Positions 10,629 through 23,535 are shown, counted from the first letter of the stretch. The stretch: DNA of 64,000 nt from Zygnema cylindricum (GCA_037447655.1 JBBHKE010002125.1:86180-150179), one strand, 5' to 3'. Notes: generated by a model not told the origin, from the sequence alone. Numbers and translations: made by a program.

Positions 10629-12572
10629 ATAACTAGCGTTATTTACGATAATTTGAGTTTTTCAAGATTTCGAATAAGAAGTTTACTCTAATTGATCCAT
10701 AACGCTGATTTGGGTACAACGGATCCGCCTCATGATCATCACCGTAAAATAGGTAAAAGTACAAATCAGACAAATTTTACACCGTCGCGTCCTTTTACTC
10801 TAATTTATTCATAACTCTAATTTGGGTTTTTTGCCTCATAATTAATAAGGGATCAACATCTTTACACTAAAATAGGTAAGATCTCATTTCGCCTTTTATT
10901 CTGAGCGCAGTTTTACGTGCGATCGCGATTATTTTAATCTATGTTTCGAACTTTTTTACTTAACAAAGTACCAATATGTACGGCTTGACACGTCCGTACA
11001 CCACACTATTCAAGAAGATCATAAATTATAATATTTTAACGCTAATTCACTAAAACCTTAATTAAAGTAAAATAAAATTGTGTTTATTAATTATATTTTA
11101 GGTTTTGGGGTCAAATTTGAGGGCGTCGATATAGCGTTCATAGCATTGATAACGATTGGCAGTGTAGCTTACCGAAAAGCTTTTTGTACATGGTATCTTA
11201 AATCTTTTACAAATTTCACTAGTTTAACATTAAGGTCCCATCAGACGTTAAGGGTAAGTGCTCCCGCGCCTGCGTTTTTCTTTATGGTGTTTGTCAAAAA
11301 TTGGTAGCTACACCTAGAAAAGCTTATGTTTCACGAATAAAGTGAAAAAAACAAACTACACTCCACCACATTTTTAACTTTTTTTGCTTGTCATATTTCC
11401 TTTTTCGGTCCATTGCCACTTCATGTTAGCTTATCTTCAAACTTAAACATCAAAAACCTTGAGAGCTACGGTGGCCATCATTAAAAACGCTAGAGAAATA
11501 TAGAGTTATATAAAACATTTTGACTCTGTGCAATCCATTGTAGTTATCGCAAAAGGAATAAATGACTTATTCGAGCCTTGTCAAATCTCCGACCAAGGGT
11601 TCTTGAGATTTTTCCCCGTATTTTCTCTTTCGAAAGTCACCAAACTTTGCGTGTGGACAATCAAAACGAGGTATTTTCAAATAACTTCTCATACTAATTG
11701 TTTAATTGTTTGTTGACTGTCCTATTTTAATAGGCCCCGCTATATTTGATATTGATTCTTATTTTGGTTTCATGACCATATTTTTCAAGTTGTCACCAAA
11801 TTCCAAATAAGTGTCTTGGGTGAAAATATGAGAGCATTTTGATCTTTCACACTAAGTTTAATGTGTTTTAGTCGCTTTCATCACTTTGGTATGGTTTACA
11901 AGTTTCAGTTGATTCCACCTTTCGATTTTGTGACATCACTTTGCCTCACTAGCATTGAGCTTCATTATGAGTATTCACAAATATAAAAAAAAACGGGTGA
12001 TTTTAGCAAGGTTAACAAACACTTTTATGTGATCTTCTCGATCATCCACAACACAAGGAGTTCACAAGAAATAGTGTACGTCTTTAGTAAAGCAAGTAGC
12101 AATGAGAAAATGGAACCGCAAAACGAAAAAAATCCCAAAGCCACACAAAGCCCCTCCATCAACCATACGTGGTCATCCAGTCAATCCCTCCCCCAAACAA
12201 TTTATCTTGGTTCCCCACCTATGCCAATTTCTTCGCCCACTGACACTCACGTCCCCTCGGTTGTAACACCTCCTTCTCTTGTCCCTACGTCCAACCCTCA
12301 TCCTTAGACCAACCATTTCTCTTCATTATCATCTAGTTCACCTATTGTAGGGTCCCGTGTCCGGGTTGGGTTATGTTTTATAAACCTAACTGACTTTAAA
12401 TAATTTTCAAAATAATTAGTGTACTTCAAATATCGGTGGTTTTACTCGAACTCGCAGTACGAGCTAAGCCGGGACCCTTGACGGTTCCAAACACCGGAAA
12501 CTGACATTTTCGGTTTGATACACGATACAGACTTTTGCGGTAACTTCAATGTCGTGACGGACGACATTTTGT
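10629..12572. other. Intergenic DNA with small repeats, no supported gene
   Basis: Near 10690-10880 a stretch starting TACTCTAATT and ending AAAATAGGTAA occurs twice. A CACCGC-type terminus-like sequence (ATAACGATTGGCAGTG) lies near 11147-11165. A Pro/Ser-rich frame at 12110-12307 could be a retroelement gag remnant, but it has no diagnostic motif and I do not call it. Confidence 0.4.
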
Positions 12573-12712
12573 AGTGTTGTGTATCGGTAAGGATTCGTCG
12601 AAAAACCGATATAGACCTTTTTTTATCGGCGATAAACAACCGATATTTATCGGTTATTATCAGCGATAATAGCGATATCGATATCTATCGGCGATAATTA
12701 TACGGACCCTAT
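12573..12712 (+). mobile_element. Partial TATCG-rich MITE
   Basis: It begins AGTGTTGTGTATCGGTA like the left end of the 21519 element and continues with repeated TATCGGCGATAA blocks. I do not find a matching right end, so the copy is truncated. Confidence 0.65.
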
Positions 12713-13480
12713 AGATAAATATGGTGGTTGTAAATGGCGGCGGTCTGACAAATGTGTTCAGTCCATAGTTCAAAAGTAGGGTGTTTTTATGATAGGCCTT
12801 TGGTACGCGCACAAAACTTGACACAAAACACGCGTAGAGTAGGCATATTGTATGTGAGTGCGTGCACACTTGTACGAACCTACAAATCGAACGTATCATC
12901 ATAGTATAGCGCACGCCGCCGGCTGACACGGTGCAAGATGGCATCCCGCGGGAAAAAAAACACGGAAAAAAAAACGCGGACGTATGTCATATCGTAAGTT
13001 GTGTTATGGGCTTTTCGTGTGATCTTCTTAAATCGCTACTTTGATCAGCGACCGTCCGATCGTCCAAATCTGACGGTTTAAATAAAAAATACCTCCACTC
13101 ACGGAAAAATACAAATTTGTCCGAATGTTTTTCAAAATTTAGACATGACGTTTAATTCTCTATCGATCGATGTGCAACTCAACCCTGTTATTATTATTTT
13201 TCATTTTGCGACCAATACAATATGGGTCTTAAGGTCATATTGTATGTTTTGCGTACAATAGGCATATTGTATGGGCCTAATTTCACCTAACTTTTAACTA
13301 TGACTATGTATCTCATACGGGCATTCCGGGTAGACTGTGTATTGTACGGGTGACACTGTGACAGTATAACGCGTTTCAATTTGTTTTCGCACATTATCGA
13401 CCAAAAACGAAAAACAGAATCTCCGATGCAACTTCTAAGCGCGGGCATACCTCCCAGGTTGGCTTTTACACTATACAGTA
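12713..13480. other. Intergenic DNA, nothing recognised
   Basis: Contains several short recurrences of CATATTGTATG and GTAC-rich words but no gene or bounded element that I can support. Confidence 0.4.
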
Positions 13481-13697
13481 CACCGCCAATCGCTATTAGC
13501 GTTGTGTACGCTAATCCCGTCCCGCTTTTTTTTTTTTTTATTCTCAAATAGAATTATCCACACTATTTAAAAAAAGCCCTAATTCCTAATTAGAGTAATT
13601 GATTTCTTCCAAAATTTCCAAATTCCCAATTAGCGTACACCACGCTAAATAATAGTATACGCTAATCAAACGTACACGCTAATAGCGATTGGCGGTG
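13481..13697. mobile_element. MITE, CACCGC family, short form (217 bp), TA target
   Basis: The ends CACCGCCAATCGC and GCGATTGGCGGTG are flanked by TA. The subterminal words GCTATTAGCGT and ACGCTAATAGC are inverted. The interior is AT-rich and non-coding. Confidence 0.88.
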
Positions 13698-14089
13698 TAC
13701 TGAACCGAGCAATTTTCCCGCTACGGACAAACGGTGGGAGCGGTGAGAGGATGCGGCGCACGCGTCCACGTCGCCCCCCTTTCATTCCGTTTTACGACGC
13801 GCCGCGCCGCGCGGACGTCGTGTGTTAAGAAAAGGACAAACTCACAAAGCTTGAAAGGCGGTCCGAAACGGAAGTTTGACCGTAAACTCAAACCGAAATC
13901 TTCTCGCGTGGGCGTATCTACTGTACTCTATTTGTATCCCGTACGATTTTCCATGGTGCACGTGTAACCCCCCCAGCGATTACAAGTTCTGTACATTAGA
14001 GAACGGGAAATTCACACCAGTTGGGGGGGGGGGGGGAACTCGCCGATTCTTGAAAAAGTGTGACAGTATTGTACGAATGTCGCATGAAA

Positions 14090-17000
14090 GCGTAGTTGTT
14101 CACAGCGATTAGTGCGAACGTACAAATCGCGACGAATTATACGTAACAAACGCATTGAACCTTTTGAAACAAATCGTAAAAAATCGTTAATGAATTTCCA
14201 TCCGTACATTTCCGTACAATCAAACAAATAATTTATACATATTGCGCAGTTTGCAGGTTTCCCGTTAAATGAGAGCTAAAATATTATAAATATTTAAATA
14301 AATATGACGCTTCATGTAGGTGTTGGAATTGTATCATCAATTGGTAGTTGAGAATGTGAAAGTAGACTACGACAAGGTACTGTCACACACAAGTTCGAAT
14401 GTCGGCAAACGCACAACTTTATCAGCTTCGGCACATTTTTATCAAATTCCCAGGGTAATAGGGTTACAAGGACTTAGTTTGTTGAGGGCGGAATGGATCA
14501 ACTGCTATGGCTGCGATGTCAGACTAGCGCAACATGACAACATAGCAACGCAAAGGAATGTGATTTGATTTTGTAGTTCTAGAACCTAGTGTGGTTAGGA
14601 CACAATGGAATGTCTTGTTAGTGTGTGCAATACCCTTGAGTGTTATATCACCACCCCCCCCTTTTTACACCGTGTGTCTGAGTCATCTGACACGCACCCA
14701 TAGGTGCCTTCTCTATGCCTTCTCTCTCTATCTATCAGACAGCACACGACTGCAAAAAAATAAAGTACAGACCATGTACAAATGACATTTTTCACATTAA
14801 GCATTGCACGACATAATATAACAAAATATTAAAAAAAGAGCAATCATATTAATTAAAAAGATGACATCTTTTTCATCTATCTCTACTCTAAATCCTCTTC
14901 CCCTACATCAACGTCCATGATGTCTTCATCCGAACCCTCTTCCCCTACCTCCCCTTCCTCTTCTTCCCATGCCATCATGCTCTCTTAACAACTAACATCC
15001 TTAGTCTTCTTTAAGACTAAGGAAAACCCATACCAGATCATTAGCCCCTTTAGCCACTAATCTATTTATTTTCTTAGAGTGTATATGGTCATATGTTGAC
15101 CAATTCTGCTCACGAGAGCTGGCAGCTGAGTATTGTGCAAGTAATGGCAGAGCCAAACTCTTGCCACCACTTCCACGCTAACATCTTCTTTGCACAAGAT
15201 AGTGTAACTTGCCTGCCAAAAACTCTCTCAAAACCTCGATATATGGACAACTCTACGCGAGCGTCTTTTATCTCCTCCATATTTGGAAGCATCCTCTCCA
15301 ACTTTGTCTAAAAACCTTCCATAACTGTCGCGTTTGCACGTTGCCCATATACAGGACTTTGATACTCCGAATCGAGTACAAAGTCGGCCGCATAAATGGG
15401 ACTATGCGCCATCTTCCACCTCGCCACCCAAGCGGTCTTCAACTCTTCCAAAATCTGGATGCCCTCGTGAATATTACCTCCTCCAGCGCAAGTTAAATTC
15501 TCAAAAACCCGTGGTAAACACTCCCCACATTCGGGCCACCTTTGTTGCATTCCCTCATTAACCTTACAACAGCTTCTGAAATTGACACGGCCTCACTCAC
15601 TCTAACCCAAAACTCCGTGCTTAAAATGTTGCACCTAATCTTAGCCCCCTCTATCCTGTACATAGGCTTCCCCACCCATTCCTTGAATTTGTCGTCAAAC
15701 ATCAAACGCTCCAAACTCTCTTTCACATCTAATAACCTCTGGAGCATAATAAAATTTGTGGCAAACCTAGTCTCTCCAGGTTTTAGAAGTCGAAGTGCAA
15801 AAATTTGATTGAATATCGCTACACTCATACTATGATTAGTGATGAATTTCAAAATTTCTTTTGCCTCCCGGACAGGTTTGGATATAAATGACAACCTACT
15901 CGAATCTTCCAACACCAAGTCGAGATCGTGTGCAGCGCATGGCGTCCACGTGATTGAAGGGTACTTTGACGCGAGCAACGAGACTGTCGCCTTGTTCACT
16001 CGGGTAGAATCGTTAATAATTTGCACCACATTCTCCACCCCTATAACAAGTACTCCATTTTCTAACAGCTGACTTATGTAGTCGGCGTCCTTAATTTGCC
16101 CACTCGTGTCTTCTACCGTCAAAACCATGTCACCTTTCGGGGTGACTGCTATAATATTTAGGAGAGGTTTATCGTCCGTTGCTGGCAACGCGTCTGATGT
16201 GATCGTGGCACCGGTGACAAAAATAGTTCCTCGTAACTTGCCAATTTTTTCTTCACCTTCACCTTGGTCTCTAATAGGAGACGATTTCTCATTGCACTAC
16301 GGATCGGTAACTTGTAAGATCCACCTAGATCACCGGTCTTATGCACCGCTGCCTTGAAATATGGATCCTCTAAAAGTGGGAACGACAACCCATTGGCAAA
16401 AAAAGTCGTGGCCCTGGCTAAATCCACCTCTTTCTTATTATGCCTATTAAATGCATTTGTTTTTCTAGTCTGCACACCTCTTCCTTTGGTACTCGGAATC
16501 GGTGAAAAACTGCTGGTGAGATCATCCAAGTCGCACATTACACGTTTTGGTGAGGAATTTGCAGATTTATGGGTTTCCGACGCACTAAACTCCTCCTTCA
16601 CCTCATCTGGACACATTGTCCAGGCTCTTTTCTTGACGTTTCCAAGGAGATGAATTTTTATCCTCGTCGCTTGGGCGTTATATTCGAAGTTGCAATAAAT
16701 ACAAATACATAATCGGTTGGCCACAAGAACCCCACCGTCTACAGCCTTCACGTGCTCCCACTCCTCTCCTCGATTTCTGGGCATGGTTGCTTCTACCGAA
16801 GTTATGAAGAGAGAATAGTAAAAAGCTTCCGAGGGAGGAGGGTAAGATACAAGGAGGCGACTTCCTTGCGGTTTCGTTTTCAATATTTCATGGCGGCTTC
16901 TTTCAAAAAAAATTGAGGGAGACACCCGTACAATTTTCAAACTTACCGCGCGAAAATAGTGTGTCGTTTCCAGGTCTCTTTTCGAAAATGTCGTACATTT

Positions 17001-17235
17001 TTGATGAAGAGACGTACAAGTTCCGTGATATTTTTGTTCAGTTCACTGAACAGAAAGTACCAATAACTACGACGTATCTTTTCCTCGAATTCCGTAGATT
17101 TCTGTAAAAAAACCGTACATATTACGACAAATATTGTACTTTTGCTGTAAATTGTCAGTTTCAGTTTAAAGTAGATGTTTTTTTGCGATGTTTCAAAATC
17201 GTCACGAATTATACGTTTCAATCGGAAAGTTTGAA
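14090..17235 (-). mobile_element. hAT DNA transposon, copy 2
   Basis: This is the same family as 5455-7830, here with both non-coding flanks. The left flank includes the AATTATACGTAAC block and the conserved AAATGAGAGCTAAAATATTATAAAT stretch (about 14262-14290). The right flank runs to about 17235 and is also found in the deleted derivative at 57013-58080. Exact termini and target duplication are not resolved. Confidence 0.75.
14883..16784 (-). pseudogene. hAT transposase pseudogene, copy 2
   Basis: ATG at 16784 begins the same MPRNRGEEW N-terminus with a BED-like finger. A one-base difference near 16228 relative to copy 1 breaks the frame within the DUF659 core. The SDGW motif here reads SDA. 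Downstream (15493-16188) a long frame keeps IIAVTPKGDMV, KDADYISQLL, WTPCAAHDLDLVLED and GETRFATNF. The C-terminal part (14883-15550) is broken by several shifts. The protein is dead, although long blocks are preserved. Confidence 0.85.
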
Positions 17236-17589
17236 AATATCGACGATTTGAACAACACTGCTTATACGGTATTCGAAATGTTGTCTCTCTTCAAGCAATT
17301 TGAAAGACAGTTTAGTTCGTCTCGATCGAAACTAACCATATATCCAACCGATTTAAGAATGTACAGTATTAGAGTACGGATAACATAAATACGTCCCACC
17401 CTAAACACGTGTGCCAACACCCTGGAAAATTGGCAGTACGCAAATGTGCACTCTTAGGGTACTTTCAAGGATGCCTAGCCAGTCCCATGCCATTTGTATG
17501 ACAGTTCTATGCCACCCATTTGTGAATGGAGTTGTCGACATAACCCATAACCCATAACCCATAACCGTGGGTGGTCGTTTGTCTATCAC
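17236..17589. other. Spacer between the hAT and the LINE, with an ATAACCC micro-repeat
   Basis: No gene is visible. At about 17539-17567 the unit CATAACC(C) is repeated four times. It is too short to be a telomere array. Confidence 0.5.
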
Positions 17590-20500
17590 CTCTCCTCAAT
17601 CGTCGTCGATCACACTCCCCTCTGGCCCCACAGATGAGGATTTGAATTTCGTTCGTGAGTTAGATGTTTTGGGGGCTTAGGATTTGGGAGCTCCTCGCCC
17701 GCGATTGTACAACAGTATACCTATGGCCGTCAGGACAATAGTATAAGATGCCTTACACCTCCCCTTGTCCCACATTTGTTCAAACCCGGCGGACATTGCT
17801 CATTGGTACCTTTTTCTTATGTTCTCTCTCTAGGTGCTAGTCCTTCCAGGTCGTGGAGGGGGTAGTGGGGCTAAAGAAACTATGGCCCTTTATCACCGAT
17901 TCCTTTGTGGTGACTAGAAGGCCCTCCACGCCGAGCTTGAGGATCAGGTATCGAGCACCTCTTTCATACTGAAATTCTATGGGCTCCATTGCCCACAGAA
18001 TGGCAGATCCAAAAGAAGCTAATCTAGATAGTGCCGACCCCAAGTTGATATAAACCCCAAATGAATGATCCCTTGACAATTAGAACCCCAATACACCTTC
18101 ACCCCTGTGAAGAGAAGACCTTCTGTGTGCTCAGTTCCACCACAGAATGCAAAGCTTGAATATGTGTTTTGGACAATTATCCCCACTTTGACTTTCCCAC
18201 TGAATAAGTGCCACTCTGGCACGCAAATACTTTGACCGACTGAACCCCTGTGTAGCTTGGACTCCCCTGAGTCCGCAGCAAAAAGAATCACTGAATTTGC
18301 TCACCCGAGCATTAAGTTATGGCTCGTCAAAGATGACCTTTATAGTTACAAGCTCTCTTAGAGAGAGGTACCTAAATCTCACTAAGTCTTGGTCTGCCTA
18401 CTCACGACTACCTACTACTAAACCCTAGTCCAATAGGAACACTTTATAGTACAAGAAGGTACAATGGGCGATGTACTTATTGTACGGATATTGTACGACA
18501 TGGTCTACAAGGTGACACCTGTCAAATCGGGAGCCATGGTTCCTCCTCCCATCTTCTCTGGTATCAAATAACGTGGCGCCACGTGGCTCCGCGTGACGCT
18601 ATCTCCGAATGCTGCCAAAAGTTCACTTCGCGTGCGGCTACAATGCCGGCCGTCAGATCAAAACATATTTTACACTGTTCAGATTCGCGTACATGCATGA
18701 ATTGTTCCTCTTCGTTAGTCTGGTGTTAACTAGCCTCTGCGTTAAGGTTTAAATACCTTTGAAACCCGATACGTCTATCGTTTCGTTAACGCCTTATTCG
18801 TTAAGTCTTACCATTATAAACATAACCATATACCCTGGTGCAAATCTGGTTTAGAGCAGTTTTTGGTTATTTGTTAGTTTGTTAGAATTCTCTACTTCTA
18901 CGCTTATGAATACCTATTGTACTCTATACATGCCATTTTTGACTCTAAGCTATATGCTAAAACTAATGGCTATTATAGGATGGTAGGTACCAGGATCAAA
19001 TTCTGATTCCGGCATATCCATTTTGGTACAAACTGTGATTAGCCTATCCGCTTTAGACAGCCATGGCTCTAGCTCTCTCTGTGGTCTTCAGTGACTGCAA
19101 CAAGTATGGGGACCGGAGAGATTTGAGCGAGAAGCAGGATGCCTTTGTTGACTTACTCTATTTATTTTTTCCAATACAGACCTAGAAAATACATAAATTT
19201 CAACACATACCACGTCGGCCACCAAGGCCATCGGATGTCCAAGCCTCTTATCGTCGAGCAATTCACTTAGGCCGTGTTGGTGAGCTTTCTCGAGCGGTTC
19301 GGGCCCTACAGCCATTCACCCTTGCCCCTGGATCTTCTTCCACTATTAAGGTCCTTCGTGCTCTCCACCCCCTTGCCCCTTCCTCTTTACCCCCTTCATC
19401 CACGCCTTTGAGCCTTCTGAGAGTTTTACTTTGGATCCGGAGGTTTTCATTAAGGCTCTTAGCTCTTCTCCTCACCTTTCAGCGGGGGGCCCCTCGGGCA
19501 CAGTGTATGAGTTGTTTCGCGATGTTTTGCCCCCTGAATCGGGTGCTCGGGGGTTCGATGTGTTTTTTCGAGTATGTTCCCTTATTGCTAGTGGGGATGT
19601 TCCCCCTCGGATTTGTGATCTTCTCACGGCGTCCCGCCTTGTGGCAGTCGCCAAACCTAATGGTGGGATCCGCCCTATCGCCGTGGGAGAGGTTTTATAT
19701 AGATTGGTGGCTCGTGCGATATGTCTCCAGCTCCAACCAGCTTTTCATGATTATTTTTCTCCTCATCAGTTTGGAGTGGCCACGAGAGGGGGTTGTGAGG
19801 CCGTGGTCCACGGGATTCGGGCTTTGTTGGATGTACATCCGGATTGGTTGGTCCTTCAGGTCGACGTTTCCAATGCCTTTAATACGGTGGATCGGAACGT
19901 GATTTTTTCGGAGCTTATGGCGGCTCCATCTCCGATTGTCCAATTATTCCCCTTTGTGAGGGCTTTCTATTCTTTGACAAGCAACCTTTCCTTCTCGGCC
20001 GATGGTGATCTCATTCCTCTCTCCTCTGCTACTGGCACTCGCCAAGGCGACCCTCTCGGCGGACCTTTGTTCGCCCTCGCCCTTTTACCGGGCCCTTCGT
20101 GCCTCCGCAGCCGCCTTCCCTTCTTGCCTTTTCCCTTTCGTCGCAGTTGATACGCACATTATTGGGCCCAGAAAACAAGTCGTGTTGGCATATGATTTTT
20201 TCAGGGAACGTTTAGCCGAACTCAACCTTTCAGTCCAGCCATTGAAGTGTGTTATTTGGTCTCCTGAGGATATTCCACTTTCATTTACTCCACCTCTTGG
20301 TTTTCAAACCCATTCTCCCTCCGATGGCATTCGAGTGCTTGGTTGCTCACTTGGTTCGGATATTTTCGTGACCGAATTCCTTCATGATGCTTTACAAACA
20401 GATTTAGCCCAAGTGGACGATCTTCCTCGCCTTCCCGATCCCCAAGTTGCTTTTGCTATGTTAACCAGGTGTTTTCCCCACCGCCCTTGTTATCTTACTC

Positions 20501-21460
20501 GTACTTCCCCTCCCACTCCGACATTTATCTCCTCTCTCTCGGCTTTTGACGATCGCCTCATGGAAGTCCTCCACACTCTGTTAGGTCGGGGGGCATTTGA
20601 TCGCGAGTATGGGTCTTCGGCCCGCATACAGGCATCCCTCCCTGTCTCTACTAAGGGGGTTAGGTCTACTATCCCTTGCTCGTGTTGCTCCCGCTGCCTA
20701 TTTGGGAAGTTGGTGTCTTATTGCCTCCACTCTCGTTTCCCGTTTCATGGTTGGGGACACCCCCGTTCTAGCTAGTGTTATCCCCCGGGTTTCAGATGGT
20801 GTGTTCACCTTCCAACGATCTCTATTGGACGCGTCACGTTCTCTTCCTCCCGATGCCCTAGTGGATGTGCCAATTTTCTCCACCCTTGTTACAAAATCTG
20901 TTGAGTGTGTCCAGGAATCGATTTCTGATCGGGTTGTCGCCGCCATTAAACCCGACCTTCTCAAGGCGCTTCCCTCCAATTCTTTGCGTGCCCGTCTTCT
21001 TTCTTGTGGCAGACCTGGTTCTCGGTCTTGGCTTTTCGCTACACCAATTTTGTCCACTCTCCGATTCTCACCAGCTCAGTTCACCACCGCCCTCTGGTTT
21101 CGCCTTGGCCCCCCCCATCCTCTTTTACTTAGCTCTCTTGTTTGTGCATGTGGTCGCGTCTTGGGGGCCGATGGTGTCCATTTGCTTCGTTGCTCCCATG
21201 GGGGAGATTTTTTAGTTTTGGCTTTGTCAATTGTCGTGCTTTTCATTTTGAGTTTGGGTGCTTTTATTTTCCTTGTTGTTGTTTTCTTTTTGTTTTTGTT
21301 GTGTTGTTATTTTAGTCCCCTGCTGGTAGTTTTTCAGTTTCGGCCATGCCACCCCTTTTGTACCCCCGGACTCAGATGGGTTACCATCGTGCTTTTTAAT
21401 TTATCCTGCGTATCATTTGTGAATTCTCACATTTATTTAGTGCAGCTTTACATGTAGGCT
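17590..21460 (+). pseudogene. LINE-type non-LTR retrotransposon, 5'-truncated and decayed, split by a solo LTR
   Basis: Two parts (17590-17969 and 19206-21460) encode one polyprotein around an inserted LTR; the frame is continuous across the target site. The first part has DEDLNFVRELD, HLPLSHICSNPADIAHW and GAKETMALYHRF with three stops. The second carries a reverse transcriptase: KPNGGIRPIAVGEVLYRLV, QVDVSNAFNTVDR and TGTRQGDPLGGPLFALAL. A frameshift follows near 20090. The next frame has FVAVDTHI where the catalytic A-D-D box is expected, then GIRVLGCSLGSD. A third frame (20597-21210) ends with a Cys/His-rich CACG...LRCSHGG motif typical of LINE C-termini. No endonuclease domain is visible. 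Coding DNA is GC-richer than its surroundings. Confidence 0.85.
17970..19205 (-). mobile_element. Solo LTR of a Copia element, family C type (1236 bp), target duplication CATAC
   Basis: On the minus strand it begins TGTTGAAATTTATG at 19205 and ends ...AGAATTTCA at 17970. CATAC occurs at 17965-17969 and again at 19206-19210. Removing the LTR and one CATAC restores the LINE reading frame, which confirms the insertion. It shares its body with the LTRs at 42130, 45666, 40151, 51455 and 56195. A hairpin GGACTC-CCCT-GAGTCC lies at 18259-18274. Confidence 0.92.
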
Positions 21461-21518
21461 GGGGAACTTTTAAGTTGCGTACTCTTTGCCTTTACATGTT
21501 GGCCATGGTGTATTTGAC

Positions 21519-21962
21519 AGTGTTGTGTATCGGTAGGGTTTTGTCGATAACCAATATGTCCCTTTTTTTGGCTTGCGAATAATCGATATATTGGCACGAC
21601 ATATCGGTACCGGTGTTATGGGGATAAAAAACCGATAATATCAGTATTTCATCGCCATAACACCGATACCAATAACTATCGGCGATAAATGCATGGTTTA
21701 TTCCGTACAGTTATATGGATGACTGTCCGTACTAAACTCACGTTATATAGAGTGAGGAACAGATTGTCATACGTGGCATGCCACATTGTATACAGTCAAA
21801 AATGTAATACAATATATTATAAAATACCCTTATATAGCGCTCGATATTTTTTCTACTTATCGCCGATAAGGAATTTGTTGGTATCGGAGAGATATATCGG
21901 GATCCCTCACCGTTCGGGCATCGGTGTTATCGCGATAAGTTTCTTGGCGATGCCACAACACT
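21519..21962. mobile_element. TATCG-rich MITE (444 bp)
   Basis: The left end AGTGTTGTG and right end CACAACACT are perfect inverted repeats. The interior has many TATCGGCGATAA and CGATATAT words and the palindrome GTGGCATGCCAC. It is inserted just after the decayed LINE. Related copies are at 4300, 12573, 9862 and 32140, the last two with GGG instead of GTG in the terminus. Confidence 0.85.
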
Positions 21963-23121
21963 ACTATTTGATCCCCAGGAATACCTAGTCGCCCCTAGAT
22001 AAGTTGCTTTACTAATCTCCGTTGAGGGCTTTAACACCTATCATTTCTTTATAATTTTTTATCAAACGACAATCAAATTTTGGCTCATATGGTCTCTAAA
22101 GTCAACATTTTTCGGCATTCATTTATACCCTCCCGTTCGCCCTTATTGGCCCAATGGCTCATTTTTTATTTATTTTTTGCGATTTTTAAAATTTAGACAT
22201 TTTGAGTTTATAATTTTAGTTTGTTTAGCATACCCTCGTGGTTTTCATGTGTTTCCTCAGTAGCATTGTTGCATACAAGCGTAACATCACAAGATACCGT
22301 ACAGTGTACCTTTATTAGAGTTAAGCGTTTTTTTTTTGTTTTTTAGCATACTTTTCGCCACTTAAAATATCTTTTCTCCGTGCACACTTGTCGGATTGTC
22401 AAGCGGAGACCGCCGATAGGAAGGTGAGAATCTTGTTCAAAAAACAAAATCGAAAAATATATGAATTTTTTAAGTTTAAGCAAAGTGAATTGATGGAAAA
22501 CATATTTTTACGATGTTAAAGACACGATATTGCTGTGATGAATAATATAATGAAAATGATAATAATATCGAAAAAACGATGATAATAATATGAACAATTT
22601 GATAACTTTATGATGAATATCGGAAGAACAAAATGATAGATATAGATGATAAACAATAAATGATGATAAAAATATGATGAATAATATGATTGGAGACATA
22701 AATGTCCAAGAAATTTAAAAAAGAAAAAGTACAGATTCTCCAGAAGGTACTTTTCACTTAGAATTTAAAAGACTCCATCAGAACCAGGAAAAAAACATAA
22801 AACAAACAAACAAAATAAACAAAAACAAAAAAACAAAAAAAAAAAATCGGTAATTTTTTGAAACCGTGTAAAACAACAAATTCAAAGATATATTTTTTTT
22901 CTTTTTTTTCACCACAAAAAACAAAACCTTACGTCACTTCCCTCAATCTTAAAAATATACCTTTTTCTAAACCTCTAACGAATAAAAAAGTCACATATTC
23001 CTTTTTCTACTTCTCCTTTTTGCCTCCTCTCCCTCCCTCCCCCCCCCCACCCGCGTTCTCTACTTCCTCCTTTTGCTTCCTCTCCCTCCTCCTCCCCTTC
23101 CCTCCCCCCCCGCCCTGTTCT
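21963..23121. other. Intergenic DNA downstream of PPAN
   Basis: AT-rich. A half-copy of the small MITE at 31169 lies around 22320-22420 (TTTCTCCGTGCACACTTGTC...). The stretch 22500-22690 is rich in GATAAT words. The right part should include the PPAN 3' UTR on the minus strand. No other gene is seen. Confidence 0.4.
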
Positions 23122-23390
23122 CTACTTCTTCCTTTCCCCTCCTCTCCCTCTCCCCCTCCCTCCTCCCCCTTCTTCTCGTTTCCTCTTCCCTCCAACTGAT
23201 GGTTTGAACTGTTCCTTCCTCTCTCTCCCATTACCTCTGAAAGACGGAGATGTACTTCCTCTCCCTCCTCCTCTCCCTCCTCTACTTCCCTCCCCCCCCC
23301 CATCAAAATCCCTCCCTTCTCTACTATTCCCCCTTTGTACCCCTTTTCTCCCAAAACTCCCCCGTCCCCTTCGGTAAGAAGAAGACAAAA
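23030..23390 (-). repeat. Homopurine/homopyrimidine tract overlapping the PPAN last exon and 3' end
   Basis: The + strand is almost only C and T (CCTCCCTCC-type blocks) over about 350 bp, so the coding strand is nearly all purine. It encodes the Gly/Arg/Glu-rich tail of PPAN and continues beyond the stop codon. Confidence 0.85.
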
Positions 23391-23499
23391 AACCTGACAG
23401 AAAAAAAGAAAAAAAAAAGTAAAAACATAAAAATTAAATATAGAGTTCTTATTTTTTTCAGTATAAATCTTTCCCCTCCCCCCCTCCCCCCTCCCCCTC

Positions 23500-23535
<36 letters not shown>

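Noticed and set aside
12110-12307. Pro/Ser-rich peptide starting MEPQNEKNPK
   Set aside because: Could be a gag remnant, but there is no zinc knuckle, protease or LTR nearby to support it.
17539-17567. CATAACCC repeats as a telomere-like array
   Set aside because: Only four units, and the unit does not match the plant telomere repeat TTTAGGG.
23007-23388. Several long Gly/Glu- and Pro/Ser-rich frames on both strands
   Set aside because: They are shadows of a homopurine tract. Only the frame continuing from the PPAN exon at 23393 is supported.
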